64,000 nucleotides of DNA from Apostichopus japonicus. Its lineage: Eukaryota > Echinodermata > Holothuroidea > Aspidochirotida > Stichopodidae. The translations under genes and the position numbers were made by a program. The stretch's first letter is position 1. Every line of letters begins with the position of its first letter. Shown one piece after another: positions 20,460-33,800 of this stretch. The notes beneath the pieces were generated by a model that saw nothing but the letters and a program-made list of their open reading frames with translations, ran no database searches and had not been told where the DNA came from. The DNA lies in NCBI RefSeq assembly GCF_037975245.1, contig NC_092568.1, positions 12,053,501 through 12,117,500 of the forward strand, written 5' to 3'.

Positions 20460-20840
20460 GAAAACGGTCCGATTTTTCCGATTTTAGGCCGAAGAGTGAG
20501 GTTTGTGGTAGTGAATGTAATGAATGCAGTGGAATATTCGAATACCTACTCCAAATCTGAGGGGTTCTGGAACTGACTACATTCTGAAGTGACGTCACAT
20601 CGAAAAACGATAAAAATCGGAAGAGAAATCGGATAGCTATCCGATAAAAGGAAACGGAGTCAATATCAAAAGTTAGGAGAGGGCTATTCCACATCGGAAT
20701 GGCTCAACAGATAGCAAATCAGGTCCTTTATCACAGTGGCTAGAAGACCCGAACGAAAAACTGGCTGTTTCGATTCCTCCGGGAAAATCGGATAGTATTT
20801 CGATAAAAAATCGGTATAGTGTGACCGGGCCTTTATGCTT
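20460..20840. repeat. Possible fold-back repeat (ATCGGA/TCCGAT rich)
   Basis: The words TCCGAT, ATCGGA and CGATAAAAAATCGG recur in both orientations, including the palindrome ATCGGATAGCTATCCGAT. It ends with CGGTATAGTGTGACCGGG. Probably a degraded DNA-transposon fragment; the left end is unclear. Confidence 0.35.
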
Positions 20841-23800
20841 ATTATTTTCCTTTCTATTCTTTCTTTCGGCAGTAAGTAATCCCAAAGAATTAAAATCTCC
20901 CAAATAATTTTTTTTTTAATTTGCAATAAATAAGCCAAAGTTTCATATATGTTGGATTGTGAACAATTTGGAGACAACGTATATCAAAAGACATCTTTTT
21001 TTTGCTTTTGTCTTTTTTATTAAAGTTTCCTTCCTTGCCATTTTAATTTTAAAGCCTAATCTTAATTGGTTATACACTTTTCTCAAAAATTTGGCAGAAG
21101 CACATGGTTCTGGTGAAATGCATGTTATGTGTATTTTGGCTTTGTTTGTCAATTGGACAAATTGTATGTTTTTTCTCAATCGTTCTTGCCAGAGTTAATT
21201 TCCTGTTATGTTAAGTGTAAGAAAAAATTGTATGTGAATGTTCTTAATAGCGGAAATATTTAGTAACTAGTTTCAGTATTAGGTTTGAGAATCAAGTGTA
21301 AAAAAAAGGCAATAATTTTTTAATTTGTTTGGGAAGTAAATTGTTGACAGTTTTTGCAATTTTTTATTCATTTATGACCATTGATGCTAACAAAGATAAG
21401 AGATATAATTATATACTTCTGATATTACTTTGAAGGTCTGTTAAAACTGGTTCTTCCCTGCAAGTGGTGCTAGTTTTTTTTTAAACAAGGTCAGTCAGGT
21501 GATAGAAATGTTGTGCTACAGTTTAACAACTATACAAATTCTACTGAAAAGGTGCTTATTGAAGTTTATCCAAAGAAAATATGAAATATGATATATTGTG
21601 ATATGGAGTAAGTCTAATGTTGACATTTGTTGTTCTCTAGAATTTTTTGTTGTTGAAAAAAGAAAATTTGTTTGAGGGAAATTTTAGGGAAAGTTCATTT
21701 TATACAATTTTGTTTTAAAAATAATATGTCATATTTTACATCATACGAACCCACTGAGTATCCCATCAGTTACCTGATGTATTCTTTGGTCATTCCTTTT
21801 AAATTCTTCAATTCCTTGAATTCAGGAAGCAAGCCAACTTTGTCTTAAAGGATAAGTAATTTTTAATTTAAAAAGGAGTTTTGATATGATCTTAGCCACT
21901 GCTATCAGTCCATGTTGCTTTTCTATAAATTTTTTGTTTAGTCTTTGAGAAATGACCGGTGAAACACCTAAACTTAAAATTAACTTAAAATGAATAATCT
22001 TTTTGTCTTATATATTTTGATGAAGTACATTATATTTGATTCAATCAACTTCAATCAACATCTCAAAGCAATGTACCAAAGAACTTACATATGATGAAAT
22101 ATTGAATAAATGAGAAAATAATTTTTATCAGCATTCTTTCCCTACTTTTCTTTCATTCTCTGTCTTTAAGATTAACTGTTCACATGAACCCCTTTAACCT
22201 CACTTATCCCATCAACCAACCTAAAAGGCCTGTGAAGAACCTTTGTATAGAAAGACGACAGTACTTATTTGGAGACTTCAAATTATTCACAGACATTTCG
22301 GAAAAATTCAGAGTTTAGAAAAAAAAGGGCTTATGAGGGTGACAGTGAAATAAGTGTCTGTTTGAGGTGTATGACTGTCCATTAATGAGACATTCTAGCA
22401 TGTTTTGTGAGAAGGGGTGGAGGGAGGGGCTGATAACCTTTTGCAATACTGTAGTTCAATTAAGTAATTTAGAAAATTAGTGAAGTCTTCCCAAGCCCCC
22501 TAAAGAATAAATTTTCATCTGGCACATCCTCCCAGCACCAGATGATGGCTGATTGTTTGGTTATTCATGGCACTTGCAAATTTCCATATCATGATTTTTA
22601 AGATTGTTAGCTGGAAAAGGAGCAAGTTTGGCATATTTAACCCCAATCCTTGGCACTGCTGGCCCTGAATAATATCCACATTTTACCAAACGATTCAATT
22701 TCTATAATGCTTTAAGTCACCGACAAGCCTCCTTACTTTCACACCATCTGTTCTTTGTTTTATGCTGTTTCACATAAATTCAGAAAAGTAAAATAAACTA
22801 GAGCTGAGGACTGAAAATATGCCAAACCAAGCAATTCATTAGGATTTTTTTTTTTTCATTTCGACAACTGTTGAGCGGATATACATTACCGTAATTGTGA
22901 TAGGACACCTGTAACTGTAGGGTCGCTTCGATATTAAGCGCACTTATGGTGGCGCTGTCAAATTAATATCAAAATTAACTTTTTGAACTTGAGCACTTGT
23001 CAACAAGTTCTGTTTGGGGTCTCCTCACACATAAACGTTGGACAATACACGTTGGCGTACCTGGACTAGCCTAGATACGCGAAAGAACCATTCCTTCTCC
23101 TATCGTAAAAAGTTTTCTAAAGCTGTAATTTTCAAGAAACTTTCATGATATTTATCAGGACATTCATTGAAGGTTTGAATGACTTCCTTGAAGTACAACT
23201 TCGAAGGTAATTTTCTTTAATGATAAAAGTTAGCGGTTGGTTAAAATTTGTATGCAAAGTGTAAACAAAGGTTTGACTACACAGTTTGTCAGTGTTAGGC
23301 AAGTTATTCGCGTTCAGTAGATTTGAACAGGTATGGTACCATGCGTGCGTACTAAAAACTGCTTCTGTAACTTTTGTTGAGCCACGAAGAATTTACCAGT
23401 AGGTTATTTAATTTACAGTAGCTCCGGTAGGCCTACTCAAAGTATGTATGCGATCTTCATTTTATACATTGCAACCAGTTGCCCTTAAACAACTTCATTT
23501 GTATTGATTGCATGGAAAAGCCTAATGTTAGAAGTAGAAAAGTGTGAGGCATGCCAACTAGTATACTGCCATACAACCATAGCTTAGGCATATCATATGT
23601 TATGTAATCAGGGCTATTACCCTATTGTGTGTTGATGAGGGGATTTCAAGAGAAAGTCGGTATTCAGAACCAACAAAATATTGGCTTGAGCTGAAACCAG
23701 TGACTGCAGTAACACATTGTTAGAAGATTGCAGCCTGTGTTGCACCAGTATCTCTAATATCTGTTCTTACAGAACTGGCAATTTTGATTTCAACATCGGC

Positions 23801-24029
23801 AGATAGGCCTAGGCTACTAGTAGGATGGTGACTTCGAAGTTCGGCCACTTAAGACTTAAAACACCCCAAAACTAAATCTTCTGGTATAAATCATTTGAAA
23901 ATATACTTCATATGGTGGGAGAATTTTGTTATAGTACGATACACGGCCAAACTTTCTTTCCTGCAAACTGTTTTCACGTTGTTTTCCAAGAAGATTCTTC
24001 GTGATTGTGGAACTGGTATTTCTTGCTAG

Positions 24030-24312
24030 AGTATTGCGAAGTTCGGACGCGCAACCCACAGTGTGGCGATGGTGATAAAATTGGGGGCGCAGTTGCTCTT
24101 TCAGTAATTATAACAGACTTCATAGATCTTCGTCATTTTATTGACAAATATGTAAGTAATTTCTTGCACACGGGTCATTTTGGAGAGAAAATAACTGTAC
24201 AGCTTCGTACTTTTTGGTGAAATTTGGCTCTTCCTGTAGGTTTTCATGGTGAAAATCGTGTATTTCTTAGGGTGCCCGAACTTCGCAGTATGGCGAACTT
24301 CGCAGTACTGAC
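24030..24312. repeat. Possible inverted-repeat element (GCGAAGTTCG)
   Basis: GCGAAGTTCG at 24036-24045 faces two inverted copies at 24277-24286 and 24294-24303. A related word lies near 23834. No target duplication was found. Confidence 0.35.
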
Positions 24313-24674
24313 TATACTGGTATTTGATAAAAACAAGAAAAGGCCATGTGCGATAGAGTGCTTGCTCACCACAATAATAGTCCAAAGATAGCTTGAAAAA
24401 CTATTACATCTCTTTGTGAAACAAACAATATGCTGGCAAATATATTGACAGATGATGCAAATTGTACAAATTGCCAATATTAATCAACCGATGTACTGTA
24501 GGTGATGCAGGCTGATAATCGGTGCAACACTACAGTAATTGTAAAATTACTGTTGTTCAAAAGGATTCTTACTGGTTTGGCTGGAACTTCAAAAAGTTTT
24601 CAAAAATATTTTGCGTAATGGCTGTTGAATGGTCCCCAGTGTGAAAATGGGCGAACACAGGCCTGTAATATATG

Positions 24675-25087
24675 AGTAGAATCAGGGGGTAGGAAGCTTC
24701 CAAAAAGTGGGGGGGGGGCACAACATCAGAGGGGCACTTTCTCATTCCGCAACCATTACTCGTTATAGCCAATATATACACCAGCCATATCACTTAAATG
24801 TATATGATGTGTTAGTATGCAATCAATAGTATTTATTGAGATTGTTTATTGTTAAAGTGCTACACAAACATATGGGATGCCATTGTAAAAATATCTACAT
24901 GTACAGACTAAAAATAAATAATTAAAATAAAATATTAAAATTAACAACTTGGCTTAAGATATCCAAAAGACAGTTCTCCATCAAAGGGGCACATTTCATT
25001 TGCCAGTAGGGCACATTTGCTATTTCGGAAAAAAAGTTGAGGGGCACATGCGCCCAGTTCCCCGGGTTCTACCCCCCTGAGTAGAAT
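24675..25087. mobile_element. hAT-like MITE with perfect 8-bp target duplication
   Basis: AGTAGAAT occurs at 24675-24682 and 25080-25087. The 397-bp body starts CAGGGGGTAGGAAG and ends CTACCCCCCTG, an inverted repeat of the CAGGG type seen in hAT elements. Several GGGGCAC words lie inside as subterminal repeats. No transposase is present. A flanking open frame on the minus strand runs out of it and has no domain. Confidence 0.8.
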
Positions 25088-28000
25088 ACTGACAAACATG
25101 CAGGCTTCATTTGTATACTGTATATGCCAATGCCATATAATCAGAATTTTCTTGAAATTTATACGAACAATTTTCATGATAATATTTACATCTGTAACAC
25201 TATAATTAAAGAACCATTCAAAAGTAACAGTGGTGTTATTGAATGGATGGCACCGGAACTGTTCCGTTATTGGAGAAGATAATTCTAAGTTTGTCACATT
25301 TTTGTGAGACTATGTTAAATTAAGAATGGCATATTGTTACCACATTGCAAAAGCTAGATCTATTTGCAAGAATAAGAGAAATTATCCAACAATGAATAAA
25401 AATTGCCATTTCAAACTCTTAAAAGCACCATAATATACTACTCCTTTCCCCCTTGCTATATACCGATGGTATTGGCCAAATGCTGATCAAGTAGTTTTTG
25501 TACAAATAACCCAGGATCAACTTGCTAAGCATATTTTAGCTACGTTGTTAAATTGTCAGTCAGTTTGAAATAATGCATTTTGTTCTGTCACATTTCTGCC
25601 ATATTTTGAAACTTATGCTGTAACAAATCAACTACGTACTGTACTGTAGTATGTCGTATGAGGGGTGGATGAAGTGGTGGAATATATAACATACTAAGCA
25701 CATGTTTGAGATGTACATTATTCACACTACTGTACCGTATGGAGCAGTTTGTGTAGACAATTCTACCATCCATTTAGATCATCAATTCTTGTAAACAACT
25801 TTGTAGTTCAGCCCTTGAGTACTTACTGTAGTGAAGTATGTCACTACAAACACCTTCAGAGACCATCCTGTAGATACAAAGAACTTATGAACAGCACCGG
25901 GTTATATTTAAAACTTCTGTTTCGCTATATACAATGTAGGAAAATTTCTACCAGCTTAAAGTCTAAATACGTGTTTGCTGATGAATTTCGGAAAACAAAC
26001 TTCCGAAGCAATTTCAGTGTTTCTTATTCTTAATGCACTCTGACCAGGTGGGTTGATTGGAGGAAAACTGTTGCAATCGAAAGAGAGAAATTTATTTTCT
26101 GTTGCCCTAATGGCGTGAAGGATTTACCGTAAAATCACTGCGATTGCCCATACCAGCATGTTTATTACACAAATGGGACCTATACTTGTATAGTCCACTT
26201 TTTTTACCCAATTCTACAAAGGAAACGTCTGAAAACAGTTCAAAACACCTTTCTATTTATTTCAATGGATGGAAATGACAATTTTGGGACCTAACACAGC
26301 CTAGCCACAAAAGTGAAAGTAGTCCTAGGCCTAACAGTCCGGAACAGAACAGAGATTTGATTGGCACATGATCTGTTGGGCAGGGCTTGCAAATTTTGAT
26401 TGAAGTTTGTAGAATGTACAGACTCATTAATAAAGCTGGCAAACTTTATTCAGCTCAAAAGGTTTATTGACAGATAAAATCAATGTAAATAATGAATATT
26501 GAAATGGAAATTGCATAGAACGGTGTCATTTCTACTAAGCATTTAGCCTTTAGTGCAGTAAGCTGGAAAGGTCAATATATATAAATTTGGAAAACACATC
26601 CTGACACTTTTAATACTTGCTCTACAACTGAAAAAGAAATAAAAATAAGAAAGAAGAGGGGAAAAAAATAAAACCCAGCAAGTCTATACTTTAGTGTAGC
26701 AAAAAAAAAGAAGCGAAGCATAAAAAATATAAAGGGGGTGATAGTCAAGCAACCTAGATAGTGATTGAAACACATGAATGCATGCAGGAATTTTAGTATT
26801 GAATTGTTCGACGACGACAAACTAACCTGATAGTATGGGTGAGGATATCTAATAGATGATTTTGATGGTACCCTGTTGCATGATCTACAGTATACTTACA
26901 TATAAACATGTTTACCGAAAAAAAGTATTTAGACTGGTATGTACAGTAGTTATTTGCTGTTTTGTTTAACCCAAGGGTTTGACAAATTCAAGCATTGTTA
27001 CTGTATGGCAAAACACTGTACATGTATCCAAGTACTTTATATTGCATATAGTTATGATATAGTAATTTAATTATGATATTTTATTGAATTGATTTTGAAG
27101 TAAAAACCATGGATGATGATATGTTTGGAGCTGAAGAACAGAGAGTGACTTTAAACATTAATTTAACTTTTATTTCAGAAGCATGTTCTTCGGTGTAAAC
27201 TTAGGATCTTATAAAACTTACTTTTATTCTTTTTTATTGACCCACTAAAATTTAAAACGATAGGTTATAATAACTACTCTGGCGCCTCTAGTAAACTTTC
27301 TTCAAGGGTTCATGTACAGCAAAAGTTATTTGGTGGATTGCAAAAACTGTGTACATTATGTAAGTGATTTGGATTCATGCAATTGCTGAATATGATATGC
27401 ATTTATATGCAGTACTTGCAATGATATCAGTGTTAACACTGTTACTGTTCAACTTGAACATGCAGTAGGGATTTTCGGAAAGTAACAGTTTCATATGCTA
27501 ATGGAAACTATGACATCACAAATTTTCAAAAAAACATCCCAGCGATATGAGGTTTAAACTGCAATATTGCACAGATGGAGTAAAATGTTGTTTACATATC
27601 TGTGGGGATGGTTTATCACAAAGATCTCTACCCAATAAAGTAAAGATGATGCCAGTTGGTTTTTTTTTTATTAAATTTTAAATTACAAATGAATCATTAT
27701 AAATGCTTTACTACTATGTAAGGAATCTGTGAAAGTCTAGAAGCCAGTTTTCCATGGATGCTTCAAATTTTTATTTATTTTTTTACATTTTCTTATTGGG
27801 TTTTCAGTTTAGAACTACTTTTTGGCTGTAGGCTTCACTGAATAATTATGGATCAATTACTTAGCAACAACGACTACTGACTTAGACTTATACATGTATA
27901 CTTTTATACTGATTTTTTTTTTTTTTTTTGCTTTTGATTCTTCTTTTGTATTTTAGTATGTTGTCATAGATACTAAGTATGCGTTGCCCTGACAGCTGGG

Positions 28001-29840
28001 CTTTGTGATGAGAATAGAGACTGTCTGCTGGATACAGTAAGGAACAACATCGTGTAGGTTTTTCTATTCGGTTAGCATGCAGTCAACGAGGCTTCTCAAT
28101 GTGTGCTATCTGAAAGAGGGGCTTTTTTGTGCTTATCAAAGAGCTTTTAAAATTACCACTTTTCCTTCAGTGACTATGTAAAGATACGACAACTCTCTAC
28201 CAGTTGATAACCATTGAAATTACTATTGTTTATTTCAAATTTCCCAAGGATATTCCAGTGTGACACTGACACCTAATGGCCTATTATTAATCCAATATTC
28301 TTGGTAATGGACATACTGTACTATACAGTTACTCCCTTTCTCTATGATATACTGTACATCATAAGGCAAAGGCATTTGTGCTTCTTGAAAATGATTTCTC
28401 CCCTTGTCACTGGGCCCACCCCCTTCTCCCATTCCACCTCCAAAAAGTAAGACAATTTTATACCTACAATAAACACCTTTCTCCTGTCCTTAACTTCTCA
28501 TTAACTTCTCTTAGCAGTACGAATATACATGAATACATGTGGAAGTAGCATTGAAATTGTGCATGGTTTATCTGCCCCCCTCCCCCCTCCCTCCCTCCCT
28601 CCCTCCCTCCCTCCTCCTTTGATTTAAGTACCTTTAACCTCATGTTCCAAATGTGGGATTCGCCCCTAGAAACCATTAAGGACTTTGTTCATTCCTCTTG
28701 GGCTCAAATAATACTTGTATGCTTGTATACTCCTTGCATATATACATCATTCAACCCCCCCCCCCCCAGGAACGTTTCTATGTCTTGCTTGGCACACTTT
28801 CTCCCAACCTCTCCCCCCCACCCCCCCCCCCACCCACTTCCACATACCCATCTCTATCTCTCTCCCATGCAATGAAAACATTTGGATATTACTACACAGT
28901 ACAGTAGTTGCAACAAAAGAGACAGTTGACTTTTAAAGATACTATGCTGATCATGTTCCACCTTACCGACCAGCCTGACGTCAGTGTTGGTAAAATATTG
29001 GTCATAATAAAACTATGAATCTAGTTCCCATGGTTACCAAACTCATCTTCACTCCAAACCTGTCTTTACTGTACTTTGAGTCATCTGCCAAATTGACATC
29101 TAGACAGAAATAATCAATTCTATTTCTTGTTTTTTTGCTTTTCAGGATAATGGATTTTTACCTGCCATCATTGACTTGTAACACACAGACGTAATTACAG
29201 ACTCCAATTCACTCTCCAATGATATATAGTTTTCATTGTAATTGACAAGCCATGCACCTGTATACGATTGTGTTGGAATGTGTCAGTCTTAATTAGTGGG
29301 ATAACTTGGTCTTTATCTGAAGACAAAGAAACATTATTTTCCCCCCAATATCTTGAAGATTCTCTCTCGTATCATAAAAGAACAATTTCTTTGGGTTCGT
29401 TAATGGTACTTCTGTAAGAATGCACCAGAATGCTTCCTTTGGTAGAACAATGAGAGATGAAAAATGAAACATTGAAATTAATGATTAGTATATGACATCA
29501 TGAGTAAGCTAACCATGTGTTACATTGACTTTAGCTCGATGTATCTAGCCGTATGGAACCATTTGATGTAATCACAGATGCACAAAAGCTTCCGTATGCA
29601 TCAGTTACACATTGCAACAACAGCATTCTGGATCTATATCATAAAGTCAAGACTCCTCTCACAGTATACAGGTAGAAACAGTAAATATTAAAGAAGTCAT
29701 TCTAATATCCAGTACCAACCTTGCAGTCTACACCGGTCTACGGTTTATTGACTTTCTCGTCACGGGGATTAAACTCCTTATTACGTGTGGAGATGGCCGA
29801 ACTAAACGTGTACAGTCAGTGCTTTCTTCTTTGATCGCAG
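25088..29840. other. Intergenic region, part 2 (upstream of formin)
   Basis: No gene is supported. It contains (CCCT)n at about 28573-28618 and C-runs at 28756-28830, both giving proline-rich chance frames. The formin promoter should lie near its right end. I see no TATA box at a fitting distance. The tract CTTTCTTCTTTGATCGCAG ending at 29840 could be a 3' splice site, implying an upstream 5' UTR exon. Confidence 0.5.
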
Positions 29841-29900
29841 CACAACATATTGCTGTTTCGATCCCTCATCGTTATAGTACTACACTATAGTTTAATTAAC

Positions 29901-30891
29901 ATGGATGGAGCGACTAGCTCGTCAGAGTGGCAGGAGAGTATCGACGCACTACATTACTGGAGGCAGAGTATTCCCCGTCTCACAGACGAGGAGCTCGTTC
30001 GATTCGTCAGTGCAGAAAATTATCGGAGAAGAACAACCCCAAGAGAGAGAGGGCCGTTCACCTCCCAGGAGGAATGTGGAACACATTTTCGCGTCAAATT
30101 TTCAACAGATTCCCTGCAGCTGAACGACTTCACCACCATGCATCCTTCCCAACCGAGTAATTCAATGTGCGAACCCACAGGTGCTTCAAAAAATATCTAC
30201 AAGGAAATTAGAGATCATTCGGCTATACAAACAGAAACACCAGAGAAATGTCGTAATGGATTAGTCTTTGGAAATATTAAAGATGGAACAAGGGAGAAGC
30301 AAAGTATTTTTCTGTCCTTGGAAGTTTTAGAAGAATCGGTGGTCACGAGTGAAGAGATAGTTAAGAAGGTCGGCGATCCTTTGGTGTCAAAGGAGCAGAT
30401 GCTTCAAAGGTCAGTGTCTGTCGACCCGCTCGTCAGTGGTGATGTTCTCTCGACCGGCGGCGGGCGGGCGTTTCATGAGGGAGGTTTGCTATCACTTGAA
30501 CGACCACCGGAACAGTTTGAATGTAAAGTGCCGAAGTCATATTCCTTTGACAGTCAGGCAACTCTGGGTGAGACGGTTTCTCCAGACTCCGTCTTGTTTG
30601 TTCGTGATGCCTCTGCATCAATTTCTAGTGTTGCCGGCGGCAACACGCATCCTGGACTGGGTTCATTCGTACCTCACATCACCCTGAAGAAACCGAAGAA
30701 GTTGACCACATTCTCTGCCATCCCTTACGACAGAAGCAAAACGAACAGTCAGTACAGGAAAGTGGGACCCATATTGACGACGGAGAGAGAAGTCATCGAC
30801 CAGAGTACATCGTTACCAGCGGGGGATGGTGACGGGGCACAAGAGGAAAAGAGTGAGGGGGATGTGGATATATCCGGTAATGAAATATTAG
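29901..30891 (+). CDS. FMN2-like: Formin exon 1 (N-terminal region)
   Basis: Start ATG at 29901 in good context (A at -3, G at +4), giving [20 protein letters not shown]. The open frame extends upstream without an ATG, so this start is preferred. 330 residues plus one base, donor GTGAGT. Low complexity, rich in Ser, Thr, Glu and Arg, with no recognised domain. Probably intrinsically disordered, like the N-terminus of FMN2. Confidence 0.82.
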
Positions 30892-33800
30892 GTGAGTGGT
30901 GCAAATCAAAGTTATTTCACCCCCCCCCCCCCCCTTTATTCAAATATTTTTAATGTCCCAGTAATTGTTTTAGAACAAGAACTCACAAGAACACTACAAC
31001 GTCTTGTAGAAGTGTTGAAGTCTTATATTCAGATATGGATTTTACTGTCTGTCAGTCAAGCATTCCAAACTTCACAGGTTGCAAATTAATATACCTTTAA
31101 AAAAAACTGAAATCATTGGTGAGGGAATCATCAAGCACTGGAAACACTTGTACATAAAATTGTGGGACAGAACATAAGCGTTAGTCACATCATTGATTAT
31201 TGTATTCTTGATTTAACAAATTTTTAAACATATGACTTGTGGTGGGCGGAAACAATGGAAAATGACTGGCTTATTGCATTCATGTGTAATTTAACACAGC
31301 CTCAGTATTGTCTGATGATTCATGGTCTGTTTACTATATCAGTATGATTCATGAATAAGTTCATTTCTGTATTTATGCTGACACAAGTAACATTGGAGCT
31401 TTATGTAAACACTGCCAATCTGCAGACTAAGCTTTATGAAAGCAAAGTGCCCAGTTCAATTTTAAATTTTGAAAGCCATGTTTGATACTACTAAACACAG
31501 CTTATTGTATTGGCTATGTGCGGCTTCTATTTCAAGTGATGAATTTATAAATAGACAACAACGATAAAATAGCTGAGTAGCTGTTTGCATTTGAATAGTA
31601 TTGTAAAAGTACACACAATGTGTTGTTCTGATCACTCCCCCAACATTAAACCTGGCCGTGTTTCGTTGTACAGTATCTACATTCCCTTTTGAAGGGTCTT
31701 ACAAGTGATACTCACTTGAATTGATACTCCCATGAGCATAGAAAGTAACTACAGTCTCACTGTAAGGGGACTGCAGGGGTGAGAATGGATCAACTCATTT
31801 GGTTTTCTTGCTCAGACTCGGGTGACTTTTCTTATAAATACTCTACTTATTAGTTACCTACAGTATATGTGCAAGTGTCTGGACGACAATTCTTTTTGGA
31901 ATTGAATGAAATCATTTCTTGTTTAATGCTTTAATATTAAGGTTCACTTCATATGTGAAACATCCAGGAATGTGTTTTTGATCCATCAATTTGAATTTTA
32001 TTTTGTACAATACCTACCAGGAAAGGGTCCAATGGTTTAAGTTATGCAGTTAACCAAACACACAAAGCTGATAATGGCACTCACTGTTTGGCCAAATATA
32101 ATGCTAGAAACTCATTTGTGGTCACTCATGCTCTATAGACTTGAAGATGCTCTTGACAACTTCCCTGGAAGTATATTTCCACACTTACAGAAGCTGTAAA
32201 AAAATTCTTTCATTCATGTCCCTGGAATGTCTGTCAATTATTTAAGCTGGCTAAAAATATTTCAGGAGAAAACTTTTGACAATATTGTGATCCAATTGGA
32301 GGCCAGTGCACATGATCTTTAAGTATGCAACCTATGAAACTGTAATGGTATGGTATGTATACAGTACAGTAACTCTGAGTTAGCTGACATGTATGTCTTT
32401 GAGCATAAACTGTTGACTAAAACATCCTCTTAAATGTTGAACTGTTGACAAGAAACAACCTTACACAAGGGGTCTGCATCACATTGTGGTTCTGTGGAAG
32501 CATATTGGATCTACGCTGTGAAGGTTTTGTATAATACAGTAAATGTGGTTTACATTAGACTGAAGTATCCACATTTTTATACATTTCTTCAACCAAGTGT
32601 TATAAGATAACACACTAATATGTCGTTTTCTAGTCATGGTTGTCGCGTTACAGGTTTGAGGATCTTAATATGTTGCATATATACAATAACCAGCTACTTG
32701 AATATTTAATATTAAAACTTTTCAAGAGAGTGCTGAATTGATTTTTACCACTTTTTCGTTTGCCAGGGGAAGACCTCTTGAGTATGTTTTGCTTATCATA
32801 TGATGAAGAGAACCCGGATGTGAAGGGATATCTAAGAGACCACGCAATGGTGCTATGCGAGTACTTGGTACAGAAGGGGATTATCACAATGATCGGAAGT
32901 GTTGCGGATGGAAGTCCAATTCAGAATTTTATGGTAAGTCTGTGTGATTGGATGAAAAATTGACTATTATGCAAGTGTCCAAAAAGTGAAATTTTCAACT
33001 ACTTTGGAGGTTTTCACAAGCAAACGGTATGGTAAAGGTTGTTTTGACCAGGAAACTTGGCGGCAACTTGGAAAAAACAGCATTAATTTGTCTTAAAGAT
33101 TGCCTAAGGTTATACTGTATGCTATTCTCAGAGCTCCCAACTGACCCGCATTTCGTGGGTTTGGACCCGCATTCTAACACCCAAACCCGCTGACCTGTGC
33201 AAGCGTCCGAAAAACCTGCATTGTAATTGTCAAGTATACATAAAAAAAAATCATCTTTCAAACTTTGACTTAGCAACCATCATTTCTTTAGCATAATGCA
33301 TAAAATGCAAATTTCTCAGAAAATTTTGGGCGACAAATGCCTTTCTAAGTGCCACCATTTTGTAGGCATCACCAGGATTCCAAAAAAATTCAAAAGGGGA
33401 GGGGGACACCCACCCCTCCCCTTATACCCCTCCCCCAGGACGGCGATTCGTGGCATGGACCAGGATTTGCCTTCTCAAGAGTTGGGAGCTATGTATTCTA
33501 CAGTACTTGTACACAGTATTTGATAAGTCTTGGACATTAACATGTGTGTGTGAGTGTGAAAAGACAGTTTGTCTTTCTTTGCCTCCCAATGTCATATATA
33601 TAAACCATTTACACTTGGTTTGGAGTTCATACATAATATCCCTTTGAATTCTTGGCATATCATGTTGAATTCTATTAATCTCCCCCCATTGACCTTGACA
33701 TGAACTTTCATATCCCACCTGAATTCCTTCAAACAATTAAGTTTTTTTTCCCTGGCCTACAGCACACCATTCATATTGGCATTTTTATACCATTTGAAAT

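Larger units (their letters stand above)
19605..24674. other. Intergenic region and P450 3' UTR, part 1
   Basis: No convincing gene on either strand. It includes G-runs at about 19936 and 20230, then long AT-rich stretches. The start probably contains the P450 3' UTR. Confidence 0.5.

Noticed and set aside
28642-28936. Proline-rich open frames
   Set aside because: Simple C-runs and (CCCT)n; no splice or start context.
29850-29900. Upstream extension of the formin N-terminus
   Set aside because: Begins at a CTG; the first ATG with good context is at 29901.
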